A stretch of 64,000 bases of DNA from Bretschneidera sinensis. Taxonomy: Eukaryota; Streptophyta; Magnoliopsida; Brassicales; Akaniaceae. Positions 46,744 to 58,237 of this stretch are shown here, piece by piece (the stretch's first letter is position 1; each line of letters starts with the position of its first letter). The translations under genes were made by a program, and so were the position numbers. The notes under the pieces are model-generated. The model was not told where the DNA came from. It made no database searches and saw only the letters and a program-made list of their open reading frames with translations. The stretch spans positions 66,809,638 through 66,873,637 of the forward strand of contig CM043699.1 in the NCBI GenBank assembly GCA_023935145.1, written 5' to 3'.

Positions 46744-48948
46744 TCATTTTTGGTTGATTCTAAATATTTTGAATTTCATCTCCTCATCATTTACTTTCAT
46801 AGTGCCAATGCCCCTTTTTACACTAATATTTGTGTCAGTAGTGATCATAAATGGTCTTCCTAAGATGACAGGGAGTGGTAATGGCATATAACATTCTTCC
46901 ATATCTAAGACAATAAAATCAGTAGGTAAAATAAATTTACCTACTCTTACCAAAACATCCTCAAGAATGCCTCTCGGTCGTTTGATGCTTCTGTTAGCCA
47001 ATTGCAAAGTGATGGAGGTTGGTTGAAGCTCCCTTAAACCTAGTGTCTTAAATACACTGTATGGCAATAGATTGACACTCGCTCCTAGATCCAATAGTGT
47101 ATGCTCGAATAGTTGGTCACCTAGCTTGCAAGGAATGGTAAAACTACCCAGATCTTTTAGTTTTGGTGGTAATTTTCTTAATAGCACAACACTTACCTCT
47201 TCAGTCAGTGCAACTATCTCATGCTCCTGAAACTTCCTTTTATTAGTACAACAATCTTTCAAGAATTTAGCATACGCAGGAATTTGTTTAATTGCATCTA
47301 ATAAAGGAATGTTGACTTCTACTTTTCTCAAAATTTCAAAAATATCAATCAGTTTAGTCTCTTTCTTAGGTTTTACTAACCTTTGAGGGAAGGGTGGAGG
47401 TGCATTCACCTTCTCCATCTCACTTACCTTAGATGTAGATGTACTGTTTGGAGATGCTTGTACAAGCTCATCACTGCCGATGATCTTACCACTTCTTAAG
47501 GTTGTCACAGCATTCAGTTGCTGATGTCCTCTTGGATTAGGTAGTGGCTGGGCTGGAAGCGCTCCTTGCTTTCTGGTACTCAGTTCCTTGGCCAATTGCC
47601 CCATTTGTGCCTCCAGTCCTTGAATGGTTTGATCATGTTTTGTAGTGATTTGTCTCATCTTAGTTCGAAATTGTCTAGTTTCTTCCATGAACTATTCGTT
47701 TGAAGTCATTAGTTGTTGCTGCTGAGTTGCCAATTGCCTAACAAGACTTTCAAGGTCATTCTTTTTTGGTTTGGGAACAGATTGAGCTACTGGTTGGAAG
47801 TTTCTTTGCTACCCTTGACTGTTCTGGTTGTTGCTCCACGAAAAATTTGGGTGATTCCGCCATCCAGGGTTGTAGGTGTTTGCATAAGGATTGTTCTTTG
47901 GCGGATAATTTTTTGGTCCCACAAAGTTTGCTTGCTCATGATCTGCAGATGAATATAAGGGACATGTATCAGTATTATAATCAAATTGGGAACAAATAGC
48001 ATATACCTGGAGTGATGTAGCTGGTGGGTTAGGTGAGGCATTCTAAGCAACCCTGGCTTTAACTAGCAGATCTAGTTTCCTCTCCACAGTAGCTATCTGA
48101 GTAGACAATCCTCCATTTAAATTTACCTCATATATACCCTTACTTTTGGTTACATGTCTTCCTCGAGAGGAGAACTGCTAAGTGTGTTCACTTAGGGTTT
48201 CGAAGAGCTCCATCGCTTCTTCGCTGCTTTTCTCCATCAGCACTCCTTCACAACCTGAATCCACAATATTTTTGTTAGTATCACTCAAACCTTCATAGAA
48301 AGCTTGCACCAGTTCATCTTGAGGTAGGTTGTGGTGTGGGCATTTGAGTAGCAGCTCGTTGAAGTGTCCCTATGCCTCGAAAAATAGATCTTCATCCTTT
48401 TGTTGGAATGACTGAATTTTCTTCCTCATTTGCCTCGTCTTTTGGGCTGGGAAAAAATTCTTTAAGAATTTGCTAGCCAACTCCTCCCATGTGTGGATAG
48501 AAACTACAGGCTAAGAATTGTACCATAGTTTAGCATTATCTTTTAAGGAAAAAGAGAAAAGAATTAACCTTATTCCTTTTTGGTCTAAGCCTCGGAAGTG
48601 CTGGAACTTGCAAAGTTCGAAGAACTCTCAAAGGCGCAAGTGCGGGTCCTTATTAGGTGTACCCCGCATCAGTGCACTGAGTATCTGCAGAGATATGTAG
48701 TAGTTTCCTTCTGCCTAAGGTTGATACGCAATGCATGATGGTTGATTGAGGTTATATGGGATGAAGGATTGCTTCATCGGCCTTTGCTCAGGTGGTTGCT
48801 GATTGTCAATCTGTTCCACCATTGGTACTTCTTCCTCAATTCCTTCTTCTACCTCTTCCGAGTTGTCTCTAAGTCTTTTTCGGATCGTTCACTCAAGCTC
48901 GGTATCGAGGGGGAAGAACATTGGATGCTTAGATCGAAGCCCGTGCAT
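46744..48948 (-). pseudogene. G gag-protease
   Basis: Minus strand from ATG 48948 (MHGLRSKHPMFFPLDTELER). Gag core (FFPAQKTRQMRKKIQSFQQK, FNELLLKCPHHNLPQDELVQ, ELVQAFYEGLSDTNKNIVDS), a CPLYSSADHEQANFVGP segment, NPGWRNHPNFSW, and a helical MRQITTKHDQTIQGLEAQMG part. The open 314-codon stretch 47688-46744 carries the aspartic protease (FEHTLLDLGASVNLLPYSVF with Asp-Leu-Gly as usual for this lineage; PLPVILGRPFM). Stops occur upstream (for example around 48490, 48375, 48180, 47690). The protease part itself is intact. Confidence 0.9.
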
Positions 48949-49245
48949 GAATTGGTGGCAGTCGCTTAAGTGCAGCAGTCAAACACCGCTGCTCGGATAA
49001 CACTCTGCCTCAAATGCGCTCGATTGCAGAAGAGGGTGCGCTTGATCGCAAGTGGCACAGAAAGCTCTCCTTGAGTGCTTGAGACAGAAAACAAAAAGTA
49101 ATTAGATTAGGGTTTTAATGAAAAAAAATAAGATAAAAATAAAAACTTTAAAATTTTCATGAGATAAAAATAGAATAGAATGAAAAAGTAATAACAATGA
49201 TTAAAGTAACAAAAAAAATAATTTTAAAAAGAAATTTAGCGCAAT
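48949..49245 (-). other. G leader between primer site and gag
   Basis: About 300 bp, A-rich next to the primer site, with CGATCG-type words at 49010-49050 (ATGCGCTCGATTGC, GTGCGCTTGATCGCA). Position fits the 5' untranslated RNA leader. No gene supported. Confidence 0.65.
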
Positions 49246-49262
49246 ACCCGGCAACGGCGCCA
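49246..49262 (-). other. G primer-binding site (tRNA-Asp)
   Basis: Minus-strand TGGCGCCGTTGCCGGGT, a one-base variant of the tRNA-Asp site, 6 bp from the LTR. Confidence 0.88.
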
Positions 49263-49268
49263 AAAACT

Positions 49269-50536
49269 TGTTGGACGATTACCTACCTAATTAAATATGC
49301 AAATAATCATACTTATTTTACTTGCAAGTGCACAAGGTCAATGGTAGCATAGTGTGCAAGTGCGAGATCATTTCCACAGGGATTGGTAAACTTCGATTTA
49401 GAATTAATTTCTTCAAAGTAAAAAGAGAGATAAATGTAAAGTGTGAGTTAATAATAATAAGAACATAGGGCTATGATATCTACCATTAATTACACTTTCC
49501 CACTAAGTAAGGTACCAATGCTCTAGCCTTATTATGAATACTTAATGGTTGCCAACCTAAGGGCTTGGCCCACACCTTAGGCTATTGATCTCCCTATGCA
49601 AGGAGTTAGGCATGGTGTATACTCTAACTTTTTCTTTCTTAACGGATTCAGCATGGGTGTATACTGAGTTGTTCCTTAAGAGAGCATAAGGGCTGTGGAG
49701 ATCGACAACCACACGAGACCTAGGGCTTGGTCCGCTCCTGGTTTCCCATGTTGATTAACCCAAGAATCCGATGTGGATATCTTTTGTTACTATTGTTAAA
49801 CCCAGGACTCGGTCATCCAAATTGATTCAACTAACTAATCCATACCACATGCATACGTTGATCAGACACACACTTATGAGGAATTTAAATATAAGCAGGC
49901 ATTAATCAAGTTAAACATTTTAACATGGCTATAGACAAAGGTAATCAATGAATATATATATATGTGGAAAAGCATAACTACGGCTTAAATCGAGCTCAAT
50001 AAGGGTTTAGTTACATATGCTAGTTGAACTAAACATTATAACCATAATGAAACAAAAACAGAAAAATAAAACCCAAAGAAGACTCGGGAGACGAGTCGTC
50101 AATTCCTCTCCTAAGCTTGCAACTTCAAGTCTCAAACAAAAGGTATGGTTTTTGTGTTTTACAAGGCTATATATAGGGCCCTCAGGGTGACCCAAAACTC
50201 TAATTTCCTATTTAAGGCCCGGAGACTTCTTTCCCTATTTGGCTCTACTGCCTCTGGTATGTTTGCACTCGAGCGTATGTAGGCTGCGCTCGAGTGCATA
50301 TGTGCGCTCGTGCCCTGTGCGCTCGATCATAAGGGAGGTGTGCTCGAGCGCACCTTACTAGATTTTCAGAACTTCACTTTTCATCCTTTAAAGCTCCAAA
50401 ATGTCATCTTTTTGTCAAAGCCCTGTGAAAAACACATAAAACACAAAAATGAAATAGAATCTACTGAAATAGATAAACAAAGAGCCTAACAAGCGTAAAT
50501 TAAGGGCCTTAAATATGACTATTTAAGCACTTATCA
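49269..50536 (-). repeat. G 5' LTR
   Basis: Minus strand: starts TGATAAGTGCTTAAATAGTC at 50536 and ends CGTCCAACA at 49269. CGATCGAGCGCA-type array at about 50260-50365 and TATATATA at 50168-50175. The array has extra units compared with the 3' LTR. Confidence 0.93.
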
Positions 50537-50541
50537 TAGTG

Positions 50542-51668
50542 TTTCGGTGTCTTAACATTCATCGAATTCCTTATCAGAATGAACAATAATGGCATAGTTT
50601 TATTTCTTTTCTTTTTCTTTTATCATGAGCTTTTTGCCATGTTGAGTTCCCTTAAGCTTTCTAATTGACCCATGTAGCGAGTGTTTAGCCAATGACTCCC
50701 AAACCAGATGGTTTTAGGGCATTAAGATTAAAGACACCCTAAGAACTTACTAACTCGAGTCAAAAAGGCTACGAAACTAACTGGTCTCAATGCTTCCAAG
50801 CAAAATCCCCACCTTTTAACGTGAACACTCACTGCTTACTGAGGTAAGAGGTTTAGTTGCTCAATGGAAACTTTATTTAATGATCATTATATGCATCATT
50901 CCTACCTTTCGACGTGAACACTCACTGCTTACTGAGGCAAGAGGTCCAGTAACTCAGTGGAAAATATATTTAATGATCATTAAGAGCATTTTCTTTTCTC
51001 TTTTTTTTTTTGCATAATAACATTCTTCTCTATATTTCTATGCCAAAGTGTTATTGAAACAAGGTATCCAATTATAGTTAGGTCATGGAAACATATACAT
51101 AGAAACTATATGTCATACCTCACACCATTATGTGCTAATGTGCTCGTGTCAGTTTTTAGATCAAACTTGTGAATTCTTAAATGCCAAAAGTAGGTAACTA
51201 CACCTTAAAACTCTATTATCAGCTAATGTGTTTAGGATTTTAAGCTCACTGATGAAATCATATCACAGTATTCGTTTAGATCAACAAAAATTTTCAACAT
51301 TATCTTTTCAAAAAAACTGGGACAAGTGTGTGAATGTATCTTCCATACCCCCAAACTTAAATTACGCATTGTCCCCAATATGTGAATATCATGGAAAGAT
51401 CTGACCTGGGAGATGGAGAACTAGCTGGGCCGGCATGGCTCATAGTATACCCCCAAACTTGAACGGATACATACATTGTCCCTAAAAAAGAAAAACTAAC
51501 ATAATACAGGAAAACAAAGAGTATGAAAAATAAATAAATAACAATAAATATGAAAAACAATAAAAATAAATAAAAGGATAAGCTGTGAGTTGCCTCCCAT
51601 TAGCGCTAAGTATAACATCTTCAGCTGGACCAAGCCTTATTCTTCCCCAAAACTAAGATTGGCAGCAA
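50542..51668 (-). other. F noncoding 3' region
   Basis: Minus strand. 51591-51630 conserved box after the gag stop, AAGTTTGGGGGTAT at 51447-51460, an imperfect hairpin at about 51365-51384, a second AAGTTTGGGGGTATG (51342-51357), a 93-bp-period tandem duplication (50811-50985), and the block shared with A1 and G (50660-50775). No gene supported. Confidence 0.75.
50811..50985 (-). repeat. Tandem duplication in the F 3' region
   Basis: Two copies, about 50811-50890 and 50904-50982, of a segment with ACGTGAACACTCACTGCTTA, AGAGGT and TTTAATGATCATTA. The period is 93 bp with about a dozen differences. A1 (4930-5030) and G (37800-37870) show a single copy. Confidence 0.85.
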
Positions 51669-52649
51669 CTAGCACAGGTAGTGTCTTATTCTCTCCATAT
51701 AAGCATAAGTCGAATGCTTCGGCAGTTGCTTCAACTCCAAATTTGGTGCCTGGACAATAGAAGGGAAAAAAGTAGTATTAGTAGGCACAAGAATTTCAAA
51801 TGGATCGGTATACTTACTTTGATGCTTTGGAGTGGCCTCAAGGAGGTGCACAGTTTCAATGATGTCATCAGTAACATCCTCAGATGCTGGATTTATATTC
51901 GATCTTGTGAAACTAAGGGTAGGGGTGGTCTCTAATGGATCAATGTGATGGAACTGAAAATCTTGCTCAACAACACCTAGAGTGGGTATTGTTTGGGCTG
52001 GAAATTCTCCCTGTTTTCTTTCACTTAGCTCCGTAGCTAATTGCCCCACTTTTACTTCTAGTCTTTGAATGGTTTGCTTATGCTTTGCAGTGATTTGCCT
52101 TTTCTCAGTTCGAAATTGTCTTGTTTCTGCTATGAACTATTCTTGTGAAGCCATCAGCTATTGTTGCTGAGTTGCCAATTACATCACAAGACTCTCTAGG
52201 TCACTATCCTTTGATTCTGGAACTGTTTGAGCTGCTTGTTGGGAGTTTTTGTGCTGTCCTTGAAGGTTCAACGCATTTTGGTTGTTGCTCCATGAGAGGT
52301 TGGAGTGGTTCTGCCATCCAGGATTATAGGTATTTACATATATGTTATAGTTGTTCAGTCCCACATAATTTGCTTGCTCTTGATCTGCAGATGAATACAA
52401 AGGGCAAGTGTCAGTAGTGTGATCAAAACGAGAATCTATAGCACATACCTGGAGTTGCTTGGCTCGTGGAATAGGTGAGACATTTTGCACAGTTATGGCT
52501 TTTACAAGCATATCTATCTTTCTTTCCATAGCAGCCAACCAATTTGGAAATCCACCATTTAAGTTCACTTCATACATGTCCTTGCTCTTTACTCCTTGCT
52601 CTGTATTGAGTGGAAGGAAGGTTGGATTTCTAGATCGAAGCCTGTGCAT
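51669..52649 (-). pseudogene. F shortened gag
   Basis: Minus strand, one frame from ATG 52649 (MHRLRSRNPTFLPLNTEQ) to 51669, open except for four stops between 52180 and 52050. Compared with G gag it has lost the gag core: the first 20 residues join almost directly to KSKDMYEVNLNGG, CPLYSSADQEQANYVGL and NPGWQNHSNLSW. It also lacks protease, and ends in the pol entry linker NLELKQLPKHSTYAYMER. It cannot encode a working capsid and would rely on other elements. The conserved box follows at 51630. Confidence 0.85.
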
Positions 52650-52951
52650 GAATTAGTTGAACCACTTCAATGCAGCAGTTTCAGTACTGCTGCTCGGGTA
52701 CTCTCTGGACCTTTTGCGCTCGAGCGCACCCTGAACTGCGCTCGATTGCTGTTCTTCCTGCGCTCGAGCACTACACTAGTGCGCTCAATCGCAATGAGGA
52801 CAGAAACTCCTCTACTGCACACCTGAACAAAAACAGAAAAAGGGAAAACAAAAAGATTAAAAAAAATTAAGGTTGTTTGATAAAGAAAATATAAATAGAA
52901 ATGAAAAAAATAAAAATTATTAACAAAAATAATTCTAAAAAGAAATTTAGC
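52650..52951 (-). other. F leader with CGATCG-type words
   Basis: Noncoding. 52710-52795 has TGCGCTCGAGCGCACC, TGCGCTCGATTGC, TGCGCTCGAGCA and TGCGCTCAATCGCA, the same words as in the LTR array but inside the RNA leader. The rest is A-rich. Confidence 0.65.
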
Positions 52952-52956
52952 GCAAT

Positions 52957-52973
52957 CCCCAGCAATGGCGCCA
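52957..52973 (-). other. F primer-binding site (tRNA-Asp, mutated)
   Basis: Minus-strand TGGCGCCATTGCTGGGG, two changes from the B1 form, 6 bp from the LTR. Confidence 0.82.
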
Positions 52974-52979
52974 AAAACT

Positions 52980-53442
52980 TGTTGTTCGATTATCCACCTA
53001 AATTAATATGCAAATAATCGTACTTGTTTTATTTGCAAGTGCACAAGGTCAGTAGTAGCATAGTGTGCAAGTGCGAGATCATCTCCACAGGGATTGGTGA
53101 ATTTCGATTTAGAATTAGTTTCACAAAGTAAAAATAAATGGGAATAAATATTGAGTTTAGACAATAAAAATAAAGACATAGGGACTTGGTATCCACCACT
53201 AATCATGTTACCCCAACAAAACAATATGCCAATGCTCTACTCATGCTATGAATACCTACTGGTTGTCAACCTAAGGGCTTGGTCCATTCCTTAGGCTATG
53301 GATTTCCCTAAGCAATGACTTAGGCATGGTGTATACTCAAACTCTTTTCTCTCTTAAAGGATTCAACATGTTGTATACTGAGTTGTTCCTTCAGAGAGCA
53401 TAAGGTCTGTGGAAATCGACAACCAAACGGGGCCTAGGGTTT
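52980..53442 (-). repeat. F 5' LTR, part next to the primer site
   Basis: Minus-strand end of the LTR (ends CGAACAACA at 52980), cut by B3; 53438-53442 is the left ggttt TSD. Matches 34422-34882 of the 3' LTR. Confidence 0.93.
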
Positions 53443-54708
53443 TGATAATACCCAAAACATAACACAATAATTATAGCACGGCTTTGGGGTGCCGATTCCA
53501 TAGGGAGACAAACTAACTACAAGAGAAAGTGCAAACCTTAAAACGAACGATAAAAGTTAAACGAGAAAATCTGAGTTTGAAGTAGTGTGAAATAATTGTG
53601 TAAATATAATAGAGAACAACAAGGGTCTGGGAATCCTCCCTAGATTCATTGCCTTATTCTATTCTTGATTCAGTTGTTTTTATCTCGATTGCAAGTTTCA
53701 CATCCCAAACAAGCAATCGGCAAATATTCAATTAAAGCACATATATAAACTCTAATGTAATTGTTATGAAATACTCTTTGCTTTCAAGCACACATGACCT
53801 AACTTATAGATTATCAAGAAACGACAATATATCATAATGACAATACCGCAGTAATGGATAAATCTATAAGAGAAATCTACCGAACACAATCACACCTCAA
53901 CAACATCACATAAGAAGAGCATGACTAAACTTATATGGGGGAGAAAGATGCAATCATCGGATTAAGGGGAAATCTTCTAATTAGATTAAAAAGTAAATCA
54001 TAACAATGTTTAATGATAATAAATCTAAACTACAATGAATGAAGACTAGAAAATAAGAACAACTACACCTAGGGATTCATCCCTTCGCCTTGCTTGGAGA
54101 TTAGTTGGCTATGGGGGAGAGTGTGGTAGCCTTCATGATGTTTTCCCCGGCCTCTGGCCTCTCAAAAGATTATTTTCTTAAACCCTAAGTGATCTATTTA
54201 TAGTACAAAGGTCCAAGAGTGTTTTCGAGTTTATTCTAATGTTTAAAAACCATAATTAAAGTCTAACTCGGAGATGCAAATCCGTGTGCGTGCTGCTGGG
54301 GAGCACTGTGGTGCTAGGCATATTTTGGATTGGGTGAACTTCTGGGCACTGCGGTGCTGCTGAGGAGCACCGCGGTGCTGGCTGGTTGTTCACAACGGGC
54401 AAGTTTTTGGGCACTGTGGTACTGCTGAGGAGCACCGCGATGCTGGCCTTTTTGCTGATTTTTTTTCATGCTTTGCCTCTCTACAGCCACTCCTATGCTT
54501 CGTCGTGCATGGAACCTTGGTGCTTTTAAACAACAATTGCTTCTTCTCCTCTTTGGACTCAAAATACCTGAAATTGTACTGGAATAAGTTAGTGATCCAA
54601 TAATATTCCTTAAGAGTTATCAACACAAAAGAGTGCAATATAGACCGAGAAGAATCATAAAATGCTAACAATTAAACATCGTTGAGGTGCATTTTATGGC
54701 TCTTATCA
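53443..54708 (-). repeat. B3 3' LTR
   Basis: Minus strand: starts TGATAAGAGCCATAAAATGC at 54708 and ends GGGTATTATCA. Carries GCACCGCGGTGC-type palindromes (about 54290-54450; exact at 54367-54378) upstream of a CTATAAATAG-type TATA at about 54195-54203. Confidence 0.92.
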
Positions 54709-56352
54709 CAACCCCCAACTAGCTTATTGCTAGTCTCTAGAAATTCGAGCAGAAAGAAGAGATGAATTCCATTGTGGGAGTCAAAAACAAAGTAAAGCAC
54801 TACTAGTGTTAACCAAGAGTAATTCACTTTTGTCTCAAACATTGCACACAACATACAACACATAGGATCATTAAATATCACTCAAATCCAAAAATAATCC
54901 AAACATCGATCTTGCAATCGTTATTGACTCTTAATATCCATTTTACCACAATCCAATAATCCATACAATCTGATGATTTTATGCATCACATTCATGAATA
55001 CAATTCTTGGTCTTTAAAAACATAACAAATTGTGTGGCAGCAATCACATAAACAAACTCCATAGGCTTACTTTTCAAACCACTCTCCACTATTTTAGAAA
55101 AATCACATTACATTGGATCAATAGGTCTTTAATAAGCTTGTAACGTTAGGCTAAGATAAAGTTTAAGAAAGAATAGGAAGGATTCACAAGGAAAAGAATT
55201 CAATCTCTTAGCTTTAAACACAACCTCTTTTAAGCACTAGATAACCTTACTTCATCACCTAACTTTTTCAACTATTTGTTCGAGCATTTTTCTCAAATCA
55301 CCACTTTTCTTTTCTTTTCTTCTTTATTTGCCATAATTCACTTCTATTTTCTTTTCTTTTGTATTTTGGCATAAGACTATTCACCTCTTTTTTCATTCTT
55401 TTCTTTTCTTTTCCACAACCCCCAACTTATCTCCTTTAATGTACTTGGGTTATGGTAGTAATATACTTTTGCATATTTCCATCCTTACTCCTCTTGAGTG
55501 CTTTCTCAACAAATGTGTATAACTAAGTTCTTTTAAAAGAAGGGCCAGGATAAAATATTTTTAGGCTCATAAGGGTAAGTAAATGGGTTTTCGAAAGAAA
55601 CAAGACTCAAATTCTTTTTCAAGAAAAAGGCTCAAACAGGTGATTAGTGATAGATATAGCAAGGATAAGTTTGAAAGGTTCAAACAGTCCAAAAATTGCC
55701 TATATCATATCCTAAGTAATGTGCATTCTAGGAATTCACCTCAAGTGATTATCAAATAAGTTCTAGAGCTTGTTGAGACCGCAAAAGTATTCACAAAACA
55801 ATCACACATAAAACTTCTCTAAATGCTTTAGACTATTCATACAATCTTACCACAAACTAGAGTCTCAAACTAAATAAAGATTGACACTTAAATTATTCTC
55901 AAACCGAAGCAAGATTTAACTACTTCTAAATGCTATATGCTATCTCAATTAGGCTTATATTATTGACATGTGAATTAACTCTAAGGCTAACACAAAGCAT
56001 GCTAAAAACAAACAAAAAAGGAGAATGACACAAAGCAGTTCAATGGTATGCAATAAGAAATGTGTTTCCTCTACCCCCAACTTAAGATAAGCATTGTCCT
56101 CAATGTAAAAGCAAAAATTAAGAAAACTCCCTTTTTAACTAAAGGTGCATGGAGCTGAAAATTACGCACGACCAATTGAACTGATGCGCATGTTTGTCCC
56201 TGGAAAAGAAATACAAAAGTAAAACTGGAAAACAGTAAAATAATAATAATAAACAAGAAAAGGAAATATGAAAAACAGTAAAAAAAAATAAAAGGATATG
56301 TTGTGGGTTGCCTCCCATTAGTGCTAAGTTTTATGTCTTCAGCCAGATCCTT
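54709..56352 (-). other. B3 noncoding 3' region
   Basis: Inverted counterpart of the B1/B2 3' regions: terminal purine tract GTTGGGGGTTG next to the LTR, A/G-rich run (about 55300-55430), TTAAGTTGGGGGTAG (56071-56086), hairpin remnant (about 56091-56107), GGGACAAACA (about 56194-56203), and conserved box (56308-56348). No gene supported. Confidence 0.75.
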
Positions 56353-58033
56353 TTATTCCCTCTTTGAAAAACATAGGTTGAATGCACCAGCCACTGCTTC
56401 ATTTCCAAATTCGGTGCTTGTATGCTTCAGAGAGGCCTCAAGGATGTCATCAGTAACATCCGCAAATTCTGGCTCGATATGTGCTTTTGTGAAGCCATGG
56501 ATGAAGGTGGACTCCAATGGATTAAGGTGCTGGACCTTTTCCATGAATGATTCAATCATGTATGCTTGGTGGGTTTCGTTCACATCCTCTGATTTTTTCG
56601 TTGTTGGGATGTGTAATGACTTACTCAGTGTCTCAATGATATTCGCCTCTTTCAAATTCTATTGTGCTAGATGTTGACCATGGGGTGTGGACTGAGCTTG
56701 AGAAGGGAACTTACCTTGCTCAATCACACTCATGTAGCTAATCAACTTGGACACTTGGTTCTTTAAATCCTTATGTTCTTCAACAACCTGCACAATTAAA
56801 GATTCAATAAAAGCATGTAAAGTGTCTTCCAAAGGACTCCTAGAAGATACAAGTGCATGATATGGTTCAAGACATGGTGCAAGAGGTTGTGCAAGCTGCT
56901 GGTTTTCAGACTTCCAGCTGAAATTGGAGTGATTTCGTCATCCCGGATTATAAGTATCAGAGAAGGGTGCCAAAGGCTTCTTGTACATGCCTAAGGCGTT
57001 ATATTGTTCCTCATACATCCCTCTCATCTCAGTAAATGTGGGGCATTCTTGGGCGAGATGATCTACCCCGCCACACACAAAACATGGTTCAAAAGACTTT
57101 GCATGATTAGCTATGTGTGTTGGCTTTAAGCTCTTAGTTTTTAACACCTCTAGTTCCCTAGTGAGCATCTCAACCTTGGCCTTAAGGTTATCCTCTTCCC
57201 TAAGATGGTAAATTCCACCACCATTCGGGTGCTCTATAGGTCGTGGCATGTTTGTGCTTTCAGTAGCACTAGGTCCAGTCCAAGTGTGAGCTTTTTCAGC
57301 AAGCTCATTAAGGTACTCTATGGCCTCATCAGGATCTTTTTTCTAAAAATTCACCATTACACATCATCTCTACAAATTGGCACTCCCTATATGTAAGTTC
57401 CTCATAAAAATAGCTCACTAAGTGCTAATTCTCATACCCATGGTGAGGGCACATACTCAATAACTCCTTAAATCTCTCCCAAGACTGATACAAAGTCTCG
57501 CTGTCCTTTTGTGCAAAGGTGGAGATTTGTCTTTTTAAAACATTGGTCTTATGTTGGGGAAAGTATTTATTAAAGAAAATTCGATTTGTCACAGCCCACG
57601 ACCCAATAGATCGTGGTCTTAGTGAGTATAGCCAACTCTTAGCTCAATCCTTCAAAGCGAAAGGAAAGAACTTAAGTTTAATAATGTCATGAGTTTCATC
57701 TTGACTATGAAAAGTCGCAACTACTTCCTCAAACTCTCTAATGTGCACATATGGGTTTTCATTTTCCAAGCCATGGAATGTAGGTAGTAACTGTATTATC
57801 CCTGTTTTAAAATCTAGTTGGCGAGTATTGGTTAGAAACATGATACATGATGGTGTGGCTGTGCGTGTAGGATTTAGGTAATCCTGAAGGGTCCTTGGGG
57901 GTTGATATTCATGTTCACTCATTCCTTCGGGACTAGGTGGACTATCAAATAAAAAATTTAGAAAAGAATTTAATTCTGACTCTAGCACAGGCCTACAAGC
58001 AAATCTACCCAAAGCATCTCTATGTCTTTGCAT
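56353..58033 (-). pseudogene. B3 gag
   Basis: Minus strand from ATG 58033 (MQRHRDALGRFACRPVLESE). Stops at about 57644, 57424 and 56938 and in the SLIVQ and HLAQ parts. A 1-bp gain near 57340 (in EKDPDE) shifts the frame. After a distinct N-terminus, the core RTLQDYLNPTRTATPSCIMF, FAQKDSETLYQSWERFKELL, knuckle CFVCGGVDHLAQEC and tail match B1/B2. Ends KRE just before the conserved box. No protease or RT. Confidence 0.9.
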
Positions 58034-58214
58034 TCAAGGTAACAAAATAATGGAAAAAAATACTATAAAAAGAAAGAATAAAATAAAAGTTAATGCAGCA
58101 AGCTAAAAGAAGGAACGAAGTTACCGCCTTTACAGCTGCTGAAAAGAAAAACTATTTACAACTCTTCTACCATCATGTCTCAAGGTTGACAATCTTCCTT
58201 GAGTTAAGCGCGTC
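58034..58214 (-). other. B3 leader
   Basis: About 180 bp between primer site and gag; noncoding. Shares AACTTCGTTCCTTCTTTTAG-like sequence with the B1 and B2 leaders. Confidence 0.65.
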
Positions 58215-58215
58215 T

Positions 58216-58232
58216 CCCCGGAAACGGCGCCA
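58216..58232 (-). other. B3 primer-binding site (tRNA-Asp)
   Basis: Minus-strand TGGCGCCGTTTCCGGGG, one change from the B1 site, 5 bp from the LTR. Confidence 0.85.
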
Positions 58233-58237
58233 AAATT

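Larger units (their letters stand above)
35978..50536 (-). mobile_element. Element G: gag-protease element with a plant transposon-protein domain, hosting B2
   Basis: Minus strand. 5' LTR 49269-50536, 3' LTR 35978-37225, TSD tagtg (35973-35977, 50537-50541). Internal order: primer site, gag-protease (48948-46744), a truncated pol entry (46670-46401), a transposon-protein domain frame (46123-45024), and the 3' region, split by B2 (38028-44480). RT, RNase H and integrase are absent. Confidence 0.92.

Noticed and set aside
54314..54881. Minus-strand frames in the B3 3' LTR (and 59047-59452)
   Set aside because: They occur in both LTRs, span palindromic repeats and show no family match.
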